A stretch of 64,000 nucleotides of DNA from Clostridia bacterium (GCA_017472285.1 JAFUQQ010000030.1:54730-118729); one strand, 5' to 3'. Positions 27,968 to 36,141 are shown, numbered from the stretch's first letter. Made by a program: numbers and translations. The notes: a model not told the origin generated them from the sequence alone.

Positions 27968-28288
27968 TCAGTTTATAAGATTGCGACCGATGAGCAAAGA
28001 CAGATTCTGATCGGTAATGCCGATACAAGCAGCAAACGGTTTTCCGATCGCGTGTCCCAGCTCTTCCTTGCTCAATTCACAAGAATGCAGTGTGACGTGG
28101 TAATATGAACAGCAATCGGAAATTTTTTTCTTGGTATTATCGGAAATATCGTCAGCGGAAAGAACGATCATGATTTTATTTTTACGGATCTCATCGCACA
28201 CGGCATCCGTTCCGACGATGACCTTCCCCGCTTTTCTTGCCAATCCGATCGAAAAAAGCAGTTGTTTGATACGATTATTTTCACTCAC
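27968..28288 (-). CDS. ylxQ: YlxQ, L7Ae-family RNA-binding protein
   Basis: This 106-residue protein has the L7Ae/L30e fold signature: [43 protein letters not shown], and [20 protein letters not shown]. YlxQ-type proteins bind kink-turn RNA and are always encoded between nusA/ylxR and infB in Firmicutes. The start overlaps the ylxR stop by four bases. Confidence 0.92.
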   Translation of the reverse strand: MSENNRIKQLLFSIGLARKAGKVIVGTDAVCDEIRKNKIMIVLSADDISDNTKKKISDCCSYYHVTLHSCELSKEELGHAIGKPFAACIGITDQNLSLLIGRNLIN

Positions 28289-28563
28289 TGTCGATCACTC
28301 TCGATTTCCATTTCAAGTTTTTGAAAGACTTCCTCAGGGATCTTACATTCCAGACTGTATTCCAAGCGTTTTTTGGCTTTTTTCAAACAGGATGCGGAAG
28401 GACAGATATAAGCGCCGCGTCCCGATTTTTTTCCCGTTTTGTCAAGCTCCACGCCCTGTCCATCGGGAAGTCTTACGATGCGGATCAAATCTTTCTTTGC
28501 CTTTTTTTCGGAACAGCCGATACATTTGCGTTCCGGTATTTTTTTATTGACCGAATTCTGCAA
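28285..28563 (-). CDS. ylxR: YlxR (RnpM) family RNA-binding protein
   Basis: This 92-residue protein begins KKIPERKCIGCSEKKAKKDLIRIVR and contains SGRGAYICPSASCLKKAKKR, the two conserved YlxR stretches including GRGAYxC. In B. subtilis the homologue has been described as a modulator of RNase P. Its place between nusA and ylxQ is standard. Confidence 0.92.
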   Translation of the reverse strand: MQNSVNKKIPERKCIGCSEKKAKKDLIRIVRLPDGQGVELDKTGKKSGRGAYICPSASCLKKAKKRLEYSLECKIPEEVFQKLEMEIESDRQ

Positions 28564-28579
28564 AGCTCATTCCTCCATT

Positions 28580-29863
28580 TTATTCTGTTTTAATATCGAT
28601 CTTATATTTCGTCAATCTTGCCGCAAGTCTGGCATTCTGTCCTTCCTTACCGATGGCAAGAGAAAGCTGACCGGGATCAACGATGACGCGGCAGCTACGT
28701 TCTCCGTCAAGTGTCACGGAACGGATGGTTGCAGGAGAAAGCGCGGCGGAAATATATTCTGCAGGATTTTCACTGTATTTGATGATATCGATCTTTTCGC
28801 CACCGAGTTCATTGAGAATATTGGAAAGGCGACTGCTTTTGTTACCGATACAAGCGCCGATCGGATCTACGTTCGGATCTCTGCTTTCAACGGCGATTTT
28901 CGTTCTGGAACCGGCTTCACGGGAAATATCCTTGATGACAACGGTACCTTTTTCAATTTCGGGGATTTCAAGCTCAAAAAGTCTTTTAACAAGCCCCGGA
29001 TGTGTTCTGGAAAGTGTTACAATCGGAACGCGGGAGGTCTTTCTGTCGCTCTTTTCATTTGTGGATTTGGGTTCGGGTTTATTAACTTCCATAATGAAGA
29101 CTTTGATACGGTCGCCGACTTCAAAAGTTTCGCCAGGGATCTGTTCAGATTTGAGAAGAACTGCCTCGCTCGTACCGGTATCGACGGTAGCATTGCCGGT
29201 TTGGGGATCCACTTTCACAACGGTTGCTGTCACAATTTCTTCGCGTTTATTTTCGTATTCTTTTGCCAATCTTTCGCGGTCTGCCTCGCGAACCATCTGA
29301 ATGATGACACCTCTTGCAGACATCGCGCCATCTCTGGAAAAGTCTTTCATTTTCAGTTCCACATCGATTTTATCACCGACCGTATACTTGCGGTTGACTT
29401 CATCACAAGAAACTTCCGACTCCGGATTCAGAACGAAATTCACGGTATCACCGAGTTTATAACCGCGATTGATCTTTTGTGCATCCTCAACGGAAATTTC
29501 TGTTTCCGTATTTTCTACATCCTCCACAACCTGTTTGCTTCTTACGATATCGAGAAAAATACCGGGTTTGATTGTGCGGCGGATCTTTTGTGCATCCTCA
29601 AGAGAAATTTCCGTCTGAGGATCAAGTACTTCCGAAACGACCTTCTTCTGCTGAATCTGTACAACGGTTTTCTGCTGATATACCTTGACGGTTCTTTTCT
29701 CATCATTGATAACAACGTTGAGATTTTCCATCCCCTTTTTTTCTTTCTTATATGCGCTGAGCAAAGCTTGCTGTATCTTTTCATTCAATTTATCCTTTGG
29801 AATACCGTATGCTTTTCCCAATTCTTCCAATGCTTCATAAAAATTGGTGTTCTCGTTTTTCAT
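28580..29863 (-). CDS. nusA: Transcription termination/antitermination factor NusA
   Basis: This 427-residue protein has an N-terminal polymerase-binding domain, an S1 domain (VTATVVKVDPQTGNATVDTG...) and two KH domains (RTHPGLVKRLFELEIPEI; PIGACIGNKSSRL; SLAIGKEGQNARLAARLTKYKIDI). The end at the second KH domain lacks the acidic repeats of Gammaproteobacteria, as usual in Firmicutes. A stretch with two copies of the motif (T)EISLEDAQKIRR / TEISVEDAQKINRG in the N-terminal region lengthens it compared with B. subtilis. Confidence 0.95.
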   Translation of the reverse strand: MKNENTNFYEALEELGKAYGIPKDKLNEKIQQALLSAYKKEKKGMENLNVVINDEKRTVKVYQQKTVVQIQQKKVVSEVLDPQTEISLEDAQKIRRTIKPGIFLDIVRSKQVVEDVENTETEISVEDAQKINRGYKLGDTVNFVLNPESEVSCDEVNRKYTVGDKIDVELKMKDFSRDGAMSARGVIIQMVREADRERLAKEYENKREEIVTATVVKVDPQTGNATVDTGTSEAVLLKSEQIPGETFEVGDRIKVFIMEVNKPEPKSTNEKSDRKTSRVPIVTLSRTHPGLVKRLFELEIPEIEKGTVVIKDISREAGSRTKIAVESRDPNVDPIGACIGNKSSRLSNILNELGGEKIDIIKYSENPAEYISAALSPATIRSVTLDGERSCRVIVDPGQLSLAIGKEGQNARLAARLTKYKIDIKTE

Positions 29864-29887
29864 AAATGCTGATACCTTTCTGAAAAA

Positions 29888-30379
29888 TTATTCTTCTTTC
29901 ATATTAATTGTTGAAAAATCGAAAAGCGTTTGCACTTTAGAAATTTTATTCTGCGGGATTTTTCGTGTATCTCCCTCAGTTTCGATCGTAATATCTTCTT
30001 CACTGTACGCTACGAGTGTACCAGTATAAGATTTTTTCTTATATTCATCAGGTGCAAACAAACGAATCTCTACTTCACAGCCAACGGAGGCGGCAAAATG
30101 CTCCTGCTTGCGAAGCACTCTTTCAAGACCGGGAGAAGATACCTCCAAATAATAAAAATCTTCGATCGGGTCTGCTTCGTCGATAATGGGATTGATAGCG
30201 CGGCTGACTTTTTCGCAATCATCGATATCGATGCCGTCATCGGAATCAAGTGTGATGCGAAGATACCATTCTGCACCTTCCTTGACGTATTCGACATCCC
30301 AGACGCGATAACCGAGCTCTGTAATGCAGGGTGTAACGAGTGCTTCCACACGTTCTGCGATACTGATTCCCTTTGCCAT
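29888..30379 (-). CDS. rimP: Ribosome maturation factor RimP
   Basis: This 163-residue protein has the RimP core VWDVEYVKEGAEWYLRITLDSDDGIDIDDCEKVSRAI and the characteristic YYLEVSSPGLERVL. It assists 30S subunit assembly. It is the first gene of rimP-nusA-ylxR-ylxQ-infB; GGAGGAATTTAT precedes the ATG. Confidence 0.95.
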   Translation of the reverse strand: MAKGISIAERVEALVTPCITELGYRVWDVEYVKEGAEWYLRITLDSDDGIDIDDCEKVSRAINPIIDEADPIEDFYYLEVSSPGLERVLRKQEHFAASVGCEVEIRLFAPDEYKKKSYTGTLVAYSEEDITIETEGDTRKIPQNKISKVQTLFDFSTINMKEE

Positions 30380-30426
30380 ATAAATTCCTCCTTATCTTAT
30401 ATAAAATGTGCTGAATAAACAAGTGA

Positions 30427-30446
30427 GAGTGGACCTGCGCCCACTC
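30427..30446 (-). ncRNA. Leader hairpin of the rimP operon
   Basis: GAGTGG and CCACTC form a short GC-rich hairpin in the 5' leader between the promoter and rimP. It resembles the conserved rimP-leader hairpins reported for Firmicutes, but the match is by eye. Confidence 0.4.
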
Positions 30447-30474
30447 CCAACATTGCCTGATTCTTACATGATAA

Positions 30475-30503
30475 AGTATACCATAAATATCTGCAAAAAG
30501 CAA
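30475..30503 (-). promoter_or_regulatory. Promoter of the rimP-infB operon
   Basis: On the minus strand TTGCTT (30503-30498), 17-bp spacer, TATACT (30480-30475). Confidence 0.65.
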
Positions 30504-30642
30504 TAGCTATCAAAAACTTTTTTAAATTTCTTTTGATATTTTTCTATAAGAAACATAAAATATCTGCCATTTCTTCTCACCAATCGGTGTTCCCTATCAT
30601 AATATATAACAGAAAACTATAATCGGAAAGGATGGATATTAC

Positions 30643-30717
30643 TTGAAAATTATCGTTTTGAAATCACCGAAAATGATTTCTCCCTTACTCAGAAAGGTAT
30701 TTCATATCAAAAAATAG
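30643..30717 (+). CDS. spoVM: SpoVM, 24-residue spore morphogenesis peptide
   Basis: A 25-codon frame starts at TTG 30643 with GGAAAGGATGG seven to ten bases upstream and ends TAG. The product MKIIVLKSPKMISPLLRKVF plus HIKK matches SpoVM: length 24 against 26 in B. subtilis, the MKxxxIKxPK start with proline at position 9, and a C-terminal amphipathic helix ending in basic residues. SpoVM inserts in the convex outer forespore membrane, recruits SpoIVA and starts coat assembly. It stands alone between the divergent rimP operon and the convergent metQ. The gene is too short for ordinary ORF finders. Confidence 0.88.
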   Translation: MKIIVLKSPKMISPLLRKVFHIKK

Positions 30718-30731
30718 CGATACTCACAAAG

Positions 30732-30757
30732 AAAAAGCCGCGATTCCGCGGCTTTTT
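30732..30757. terminator. Bidirectional terminator spoVM/metQ
   Basis: AAAAAGCCGCG (30732-30742) pairs perfectly with CGCGGCTTTTT (30747-30757); it serves both convergent genes. Confidence 0.9.
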
Positions 30758-30766
30758 GTGTCCAGA

Positions 30767-31576
30767 TCAATCGATGAAAACAACGGAGGAATTATATGTA
30801 GATTCAATATATCCCTTGATGGCATCGCTCTTGAGGACTTCGATCAAAGCTTTGATGCCTTCGTTATCTTCATTGCCTTCCTTGACAACGAGAACATTTG
30901 CATAATAATCCTGAACAACAGCAGAATCGGACGCTTCTTTTGCAAGAGAATTTGCAACAGAAAGATTTGCCTGAAGTGCGTAGTTACCGTTGATAACTGC
31001 CACTGCAACTTCGGTCAGGTTTCTCGGAATCAGAGAAGCTTCAAGTTCAACGATTTCATAATTGTGGGGATTTTCAACGATATCCTTCTTTGTTGCGTTA
31101 AGACCTACACCTTCTTTCAGGGTGATAAGACCATTTGCTTCAAGAAGAAGGAGCGCACGCGCTTCATTGGTAGCGTCATTGGGAACAGCGATCTTCGCGC
31201 CGTCTTCAAGAGCATCGAGAGAATCTACCGTACCGGCATAAATTGCGAAAGGTTCATAGTGTACCTTAGCAACCTGAACGAGATGTGTTCCTCTCTTTGC
31301 GTTAAAGTCATTGAGATAAAGGATATGCTGGAAATAGTTGGCATCCACTTCGCCGTCTTCTGTAGAAGTGTTGGGAATGACGTAATCATCCATAACCTTG
31401 ATCTCAAGCGTATAGCCCTTTGCAGCCATAGCTTCTACGCACTGTTCAAGGATTTCTGCATGAGGAGTTGCGCTTGCGGCAACAGTAACGGTTTTGTCAT
31501 CTTTGTCTGTGCCACAAGAAACGAGGCAACCAAGGCAAAGAAGAAGTGCAAGTGAGAGAGCAATGAGTTTTTTCAT
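30767..31576 (-). CDS. metQ: Methionine-binding lipoprotein of ABC importer
   Basis: This 269-residue protein has a lipoprotein signal peptide (KKLIALSLALLLCLGCLVSC, lipobox LVSC) and the NlpA/MetQ fold: TVAASATPHAEILEQC, VDANYFQHILYLNDFNAKRG, VPNDATNEARALLLLE, and NGNYALQA. It captures methionine outside the membrane for MetNI. It is the last gene of metN-metI-metQ and ends at a shared terminator. Confidence 0.94.
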   Translation of the reverse strand: MKKLIALSLALLLCLGCLVSCGTDKDDKTVTVAASATPHAEILEQCVEAMAAKGYTLEIKVMDDYVIPNTSTEDGEVDANYFQHILYLNDFNAKRGTHLVQVAKVHYEPFAIYAGTVDSLDALEDGAKIAVPNDATNEARALLLLEANGLITLKEGVGLNATKKDIVENPHNYEIVELEASLIPRNLTEVAVAVINGNYALQANLSVANSLAKEASDSAVVQDYYANVLVVKEGNEDNEGIKALIEVLKSDAIKGYIESTYNSSVVFID

Positions 31577-31603
31577 GAGTGATTTCTCCTTTTGGATTAA
31601 ATA

Positions 31604-32320
31604 TTATTTGGAAATGCGCCTGTCTGTTTTTCTCGCAAGAAAACCAAACGCCTCTTGCATAATCTGAACCAAAATGATAAGCAAGATGGAAGATATATAC
31701 ATAACCGTTGGATTGAAACGGTAAAGGCCGTATTGAATCGCAAGTGCGCCAAGTCCGTCGCCCGCGATAAGATAAGCCATCGGCGTATAACCGAGGATCG
31801 TTGCGAAAACGATTGCTGCGCCGAGAAGCAAGGAAGGTTTTGCTTCGGGAATCAAGACCTTACAGATGATCTTGAAGTTTCCTGCGCCCATCGATTGCGC
31901 CGCTTCGATGATACCTTTATCGACTTCATGGAGAGATGTTTCGATCATGCGGGCAATAAAAGGAATTGCCGCAACGGTAAGATAGAAAACAAAGGCAGCA
32001 TTGCCGATCGTCTTTCCGACGATAAGCTTAGCAACGGGCTGTATCATAACAAGTAAAATAATGAAAGGGATTGAACGGAATACATTGACGATAATCCCCA
32101 ATATTTTATTGATGAGACGATTGGGAAACATCTTTTCTTCGGATGTTCCGTAAAGCAAAACACCGAGCGGGATACCGAAAAGATAAGCGATGACCGTGCT
32201 AATCAACGTAATTCCCATCGTTGCGAGAAACGCATCTGCATAATCGGATACGGTAACCGATTTGAAAATGTTTGCGATCTTTTCTGCCCAAGAGGACATA
32301 AGGATCAAAGCTGTATTCAT
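31604..32320 (-). CDS. metI: Methionine ABC importer permease
   Basis: This 238-residue membrane protein has five hydrophobic segments and the EAA loop (EAAQSMGAGNFKIICKVLIPEAKPSLLLG) that docks on MetN. The GNxxRSxPFIILLVMIxPxxKLIVG motif fits MetI. The ATG overlaps the metN stop by four bases, so translation is coupled. Confidence 0.95.
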   Translation of the reverse strand: MNTALILMSSWAEKIANIFKSVTVSDYADAFLATMGITLISTVIAYLFGIPLGVLLYGTSEEKMFPNRLINKILGIIVNVFRSIPFIILLVMIQPVAKLIVGKTIGNAAFVFYLTVAAIPFIARMIETSLHEVDKGIIEAAQSMGAGNFKIICKVLIPEAKPSLLLGAAIVFATILGYTPMAYLIAGDGLGALAIQYGLYRFNPTVMYISSILLIILVQIMQEAFGFLARKTDRRISK

Positions 32321-33330
32321 GCTTCCGTCACCTCCTCAAATTTGATTCCTTTATCGATCAGATAAACCATGATGCGATTTACGGCATCTCTGTCGGAAGG
32401 AAGCTGTATCACCATTTGTCCGACAGGCTTTCCATGTACTGTTTTCGTATTGGCGGCAACGATATTGACCATCGCGCGACATTCTAAGGTAAGCTGTGAA
32501 ATAACAGGTTCAAATGCGGTCGTACCATCAAAAACAAGTCTGAGTGAACGCTTTCCGCTTTCAAATTTCTGAGATGCGGCATCGCCGTGCGGGAAAATAA
32601 GCTGACGCGCAATTTTTGACTTGGGATGCAGGAAAACGTCTTTGACTTCGCCAAGCTCCACGATATGACTGTCATCGATAACGGCAACGCGGTTACAAAT
32701 ACTTTCGATAACTTTCATTTCATGCGTAATAATAACGATTGTGATACCAAGCTCCTGATTGATCTTTTTCAAAAGTTCAAGGATTTGCGCCGTAGTATTC
32801 GGGTCAAGCGCACTTGTTGCTTCGTCACAAAGAAGAACGCTCGGATTTGTGGAAAGCGCACGGGCAATCGCAACTCTTTGCTTCTGGCCGCCGGACATCT
32901 GTGACGGATAAGATGTCATTCGGTCGGAAAGACCAACAACATTCAGAAGTTCTTCCGCTCTTTTTTTTGCTTCCGCTTTCGGAACACCTGCGATCTCCAT
33001 CGGAAAGCATACATTCTGTAAAGCGTTTCTTTGAGAAAGGAGATTGAAGTTCTGGAAAATCATTGCCATCGAACGTCTTGCCTTCAGAAGTTCCTTTTTC
33101 TTTAATTTCCCGAGATTTTTTTCTTCAAAAATGACACTCCCCTCGGTCGGCTCTTCGAGATAATTGATGCAGCGCACAAGCGTACTTTTGCCCGCGCCCG
33201 AAAGACCGATGATACCGAAGATCTCGCCGCGCCTAATCGAAAGATTGATATTATTGAGAGCAACGATTTTTTTGTCTTTCGCAAGGAAGGTCTTATTCAG
33301 ATTTTCTATCCTTATGATTTCATTTGTCAA
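32317..33330 (-). CDS. metN: Methionine ABC importer ATPase
   Basis: The ATPase has Walker A (GLSGAGKSTLVRC), Q-loop (MIFQNFNLL), signature (MSGGQKQRVAIARAL), Walker B (VLLCDEATSALDP), H-loop (VIITHEM) and a C-terminal NIL regulatory domain that binds methionine. I prefer TTG 33330 because GAGAGG lies nine bases upstream; an in-frame ATG at 33351 has no ribosome-binding site and would be a 7-residue extension. The gene follows a leader peptide and terminator (separate entries). Confidence 0.93.
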   Translation of the reverse strand: MTNEIIRIENLNKTFLAKDKKIVALNNINLSIRRGEIFGIIGLSGAGKSTLVRCINYLEEPTEGSVIFEEKNLGKLKKKELLKARRSMAMIFQNFNLLSQRNALQNVCFPMEIAGVPKAEAKKRAEELLNVVGLSDRMTSYPSQMSGGQKQRVAIARALSTNPSVLLCDEATSALDPNTTAQILELLKKINQELGITIVIITHEMKVIESICNRVAVIDDSHIVELGEVKDVFLHPKSKIARQLIFPHGDAASQKFESGKRSLRLVFDGTTAFEPVISQLTLECRAMVNIVAANTKTVHGKPVGQMVIQLPSDRDAVNRIMVYLIDKGIKFEEVTEA

Positions 33331-33372
33331 AACATGAAGCCTCTCTTTCATAAGATTTTCAACAACAATAAA

Positions 33373-33399
33373 GACGGGACACCCAAATGGTTTCCCGTC
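33373..33399 (-). terminator. Attenuator terminator before metN
   Basis: On the minus strand GACGGGA (33399-33393) pairs with TCCCGTC (33379-33373), followed by TTTATTGTTGTTG. It lies between the leader-peptide stop and metN, so transcription must pass it to reach the importer genes. Confidence 0.75.
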
Positions 33400-33420
33400 T
33401 AATAAATCCGTTATAGGATC

Positions 33421-33444
33421 TCCGCTCGATTATATCGATGCGGA
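33421..33444 (-). promoter_or_regulatory. Leader hairpin around the stop codon of the Met-rich peptide
   Basis: On the minus strand TCCGC-A-TCGA pairs with TCGA-GCGGA with TATAA in the loop. The TAA stop of the leader ORF lies in this loop. The adjacent GTTTCC (33447-33442) can instead pair with GGAAAC (33395-33390), which overlaps the 5' arm of the terminator, giving a possible antiterminator. Confidence 0.55.
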
Positions 33445-33546
33445 AACAGAAAGCGATTTGGAGTTTTTTGCATGACAAAATTTGCACATGAGCATACCGT
33501 TCATGTACATCATCATATCCATCATCATAACGAATACGTTTGTCAT
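33430..33546 (-). CDS. Methionine-rich leader peptide of metNIQ
   Basis: A 38-codon ORF starts at ATG 33546 with AAAGGAGAAAA upstream and stops at TAA 33430. Ten of its first 20 codons are ATG; residues 7-20 read MMMDMMMYMNGMLM. The rest is CKFCHAKNSKSLSVSASI. It is the first ORF of the metN transcript, about 27 bases from the likely transcription start, and is followed by an alternative hairpin and a terminator. This is the layout of a ribosome-mediated attenuator: scarcity of charged tRNA-Met would stall the ribosome and allow antitermination. An independent function as a small Met-rich/CxxC peptide cannot be excluded. Confidence 0.8.
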   Translation of the reverse strand: MTNVFVMMMDMMMYMNGMLMCKFCHAKNSKSLSVSASI

Positions 33547-33579
33547 GGTATTTTCTCCTTTTCTTTCTTGAATGCCTGT

Positions 33580-33608
33580 ATTATATCACTTCACCAAGCA
33601 TCTGTCAA
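33580..33608 (-). promoter_or_regulatory. Consensus promoter of the metNIQ leader transcript
   Basis: On the minus strand TTGACA (33608-33603), 17-bp spacer, TATAAT (33585-33580): both hexamers perfect. Confidence 0.9.
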
Positions 33609-33637
33609 TATTTTTTTATAAATTTATAAAGAATTTT

Positions 33638-34567
33638 TTAAAGATAAAGAGGCTGTGTCCATGCGGTCTTTCCGTCTGTGTCAACAATTTTCACCCAAAC
33701 GTAGTAATCTGCATCCCGGATCTCATATTCTCCAAAAGTAATATCCTCGCCGTCATCCGAAAGAATATTTTTGCAACGTCTGACGTTAGAATAGAAAATA
33801 ATATTTTTGACGGGAGAAGTCGTGATCTCCAAACGATTTCCGATCCGTCGGTAATCAATGATCCGAGGACCTGTCGTTGAATAGAAATCTCCATTTTCAA
33901 TGGCAGCGAGAATACTTTCTTCATTTTTTTCCGCATTGACCATGATGTAGCCGCCGCCAAAATAATCGTTTTTCGCTTTTTTGTAAGGACCATGGAAATC
34001 ATCGCCTGCTGTCAGCAAAAGTTTTTTTCTCGCGTTCAGAACGCATCTGACCAGAACTTCTGCGCTGGATATCCCTGTTTCGTTGCGGAAATCCTTATGG
34101 TTATAGATTTCCAAAAGATCGTAATCATTCAGCGAAACAACGTCATTTTCGCTGAGTTTTGCGAACATCGAAGAAAAAAGCGGATGATTGAATTGTACCA
34201 AACGGTAATTTTTCTTAAGTTCCTCAATACATTTCTGAAGCTCTTCCGCGTTTTTGTAGGTCATCGGCGCAATGGGAACGGCTTTCTTTTGAAAACAGCT
34301 AAAATGAACGTAAGCACCTTTGCATTCGGGATCACCGATATAATCGCAAGTAACTTCCTGTCCTGCAATGATCAACATTTCCCCCGAAGTATTTTCACCT
34401 TCATAAAAAAGATCATGATCCGTGATACCGATGAAATCATATTTGTTTTCTGAATATATCTTTAAAACCTCCGAAACGGGATATTTACCGTCTGAAAGAT
34501 TTGTATGCGTATGAAGGTTTCCTTTTAAATATTGTTTTGCCTTGTCAATAAATACCTGTTCCTGCAA
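33638..34567 (-). CDS. PHP-domain phosphoesterase-like protein
   Basis: This 309-residue cytoplasmic protein starts with the PHP motifs NLHTHTNLSDGKYP and FIGITDHDL. Further metal-ligand candidates are the histidine in LVQFNHPLF and the DDFHGP motif. The C-terminal third forms a beta-rich segment. PHP enzymes hydrolyse phosphoesters with a trinuclear metal site; this stand-alone type is common in Firmicutes with unknown substrate. Confidence 0.8.
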   Translation of the reverse strand: MQEQVFIDKAKQYLKGNLHTHTNLSDGKYPVSEVLKIYSENKYDFIGITDHDLFYEGENTSGEMLIIAGQEVTCDYIGDPECKGAYVHFSCFQKKAVPIAPMTYKNAEELQKCIEELKKNYRLVQFNHPLFSSMFAKLSENDVVSLNDYDLLEIYNHKDFRNETGISSAEVLVRCVLNARKKLLLTAGDDFHGPYKKAKNDYFGGGYIMVNAEKNEESILAAIENGDFYSTTGPRIIDYRRIGNRLEITTSPVKNIIFYSNVRRCKNILSDDGEDITFGEYEIRDADYYVWVKIVDTDGKTAWTQPLYL

Positions 34568-34656
34568 AATCCATTCCTTCTTTCCAAAGCGTCAAAATAA
34601 TCAAAGATTATGCTTTTTTAATACATGAAATCAGCATATTGCCGTTTTACATGAGT

Positions 34657-34685
34657 ATTGTACCATATTTTCAGCCATAGGTCAA
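34657..34685 (-). promoter_or_regulatory. Promoter of the PHP gene
   Basis: On the minus strand TTGACC (34685-34680), 17-bp spacer, TACAAT (34662-34657). Confidence 0.65.
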
Positions 34686-34703
34686 TTCTTTTTTGTCGAA
34701 AAA

Positions 34704-34732
34704 AATGCAAAGCTGTTCATAGCTTTGCATTT
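34704..34732 (-). terminator. Terminator after the YitT gene
   Basis: AATGCAAAGCT pairs with AGCTTTGCATT; a T-run follows on the minus strand. Confidence 0.85.
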
Positions 34733-35373
34733 CGTTTTCTGATATTAGGTATTTTCTGCATCAAACCGATGATCTGTCCTGAAATCACGACGGTAAGGAG
34801 TGAATAGAGCAGTCGTATCGGCGGAATATACAGTAAAGAAAGTGCAAGAACCGTCAGATCTGTTGCAAGATATATCCATTGAATATCAATATGCGTAATA
34901 TGGGAGATCCCCATTGCAAGCGCATCATCACCGCTTGGCGCACCTCCGACCAATACGCAAAGTCCAACACCGATACCGACAAAAATGCCACCAATGATGG
35001 CTGCCGCAAAAGGATATTCTCCGATTGCAGAAAAGATCGGTTCAAACTGTTCAAAAACAGCATAGAAAATGGAAAAACATCCGCCCGCGATAAAAGAACG
35101 AATGAGAAATCCCGCTCCCAAGAAATGCAGTCCGAAAAGATAGCAAGCGACATTCAGGATAAATCCCGACAAAGCGGGAGAAATATCAAATAAATAATGG
35201 AATAGAAGCGTAAGTCCCAGAACACCTCCTTCCGTCACGTCGGCAAAAGCATGAATATTATAAAGTCCGTATGCCAGTATCGCACTTCCAAGCAAAGTGA
35301 AAATATAGAATTTGATCTCAAAAGGAATATATTCTTTGCATTTTTTCAGATCAGGAAAGCGCAACGATTGCAC
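34717..35373 (-). CDS. YitT-family (DUF161) membrane protein
   Basis: The protein has about five to six membrane segments and the DUF161 pattern (LGSAILAYGLYNIHAFADVTEGGVLGLTLLFHYLF, and a second FVGIGVGLCVLVGGAPSGDDALA). The soluble DUF2179 tail of many YitT proteins is absent. The start is uncertain: GTG 35373 or TTG 35364, both overlapping the end of the thioesterase gene, or CTG 35349. No function is established for the family. Coupling to the thioesterase gene suggests a link with lipids, but this is inference. Confidence 0.7.
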   Translation of the reverse strand: MQSLRFPDLKKCKEYIPFEIKFYIFTLLGSAILAYGLYNIHAFADVTEGGVLGLTLLFHYLFDISPALSGFILNVACYLFGLHFLGAGFLIRSFIAGGCFSIFYAVFEQFEPIFSAIGEYPFAAAIIGGIFVGIGVGLCVLVGGAPSGDDALAMGISHITHIDIQWIYLATDLTVLALSLLYIPPIRLLYSLLTVVISGQIIGLMQKIPNIRKRNAKL

Positions 35374-36076
35374 GAAGTGTACCGTTCGGACCGTATACAC
35401 CGACCGTATGCGTTCCGTTATCCTCTCTGTATTTGCAAACGATATCTTTTTCATCCGATTTGATCTCTTTTCGGTAAGTGATACGGATATCTTTGAAATC
35501 TCTTTCATGATAGATTTCATCGGGAATCATTTCAAGTGCAATATCAAGATAACAGAGATTATGCAGATGTCCGTTCAGATCGATCTCTTTTCTGCGGATA
35601 TGATACGGCATTTCCTTTTCATATTCTTTGGGTTCACGCAATCGAAAAAGCTCGCCGTCTTCAAAAGCGGATCTTTCTTCTGTACCGTAAATATCAAGAA
35701 GCTCGTCTGTCACACGGATCAGTTTTTTATCCACGGCGTTGACGGGTGTCCATTTGGATGATGCGCTGACACAGAGATTACCTTCTTCATCAAAAATTTC
35801 AAAATCACGGAGTGTCGTACAAAATGAACACACACCGCGGCTCCATGTGGTCACGCGATAGCTTTGTCCATATTGCATATGACGATGAATCTTTACACGC
35901 CATTCCAGGAGAAGCCACGCAAGTTTGGTGTGTTCCAGATCTCGTGCGCCGTAACCGAGCGAATCGGAATGATAAGAGCTGATATTTTCCAACACACGCA
36001 AAATCGAGCGTTCTTCCAATCTGCCGTTTCTTCCGTAATCCTCAAGACTTGCTTTCACATATTCTTCATATATCAT
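35351..36076 (-). CDS. Acyl-ACP thioesterase (FatA/FatB family)
   Basis: This 241-residue protein is a double hot-dog fold. The N-terminal domain has the LARxLENISSYHSDSLGYG-like start and LLEWRVKIHRHMQYGQ. The C-terminal domain has IRRKEIDLNGHLHNLCYLD, corresponding to the catalytic D-x-N-x-H of acyl-ACP thioesterases. It would release fatty acid from acyl-ACP, ending chain elongation. GGAGGTAATT precedes the ATG. It lies about 17 kb from the decayed fatty-acid operon and has a promoter with a comparable 11-bp repeat spacing. Confidence 0.88.
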   Translation of the reverse strand: MIYEEYVKASLEDYGRNGRLEERSILRVLENISSYHSDSLGYGARDLEHTKLAWLLLEWRVKIHRHMQYGQSYRVTTWSRGVCSFCTTLRDFEIFDEEGNLCVSASSKWTPVNAVDKKLIRVTDELLDIYGTEERSAFEDGELFRLREPKEYEKEMPYHIRRKEIDLNGHLHNLCYLDIALEMIPDEIYHERDFKDIRITYRKEIKSDEKDIVCKYREDNGTHTVGVYGPNGTLRAIVALS

Positions 36077-36108
36077 AAAAAAATTACCTCCTTTTTCATT
36101 TGGTTAAC

Positions 36109-36141
36109 AGTATAACATAAAGATATGAACAAATTATGAAC
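36109..36141 (-). promoter_or_regulatory. Thioesterase promoter with two GTTCATA direct repeats
   Basis: Reading the minus strand, GTTCATA occurs at 36141-36135 and 36130-36124 (11-bp period, 4-bp gap), then 9 bp, then TATACT (36114-36109). No -35 consensus is seen, so activation through the repeats is possible. Confidence 0.5.

Noticed and set aside
33361..33610. S-box or Met T-box riboswitch before metN
   Set aside because: I looked for the T-box GGTGGNACCGCG motif and for SAM-I core sequences and saw neither; the leader is short and instead contains a Met-rich ORF.
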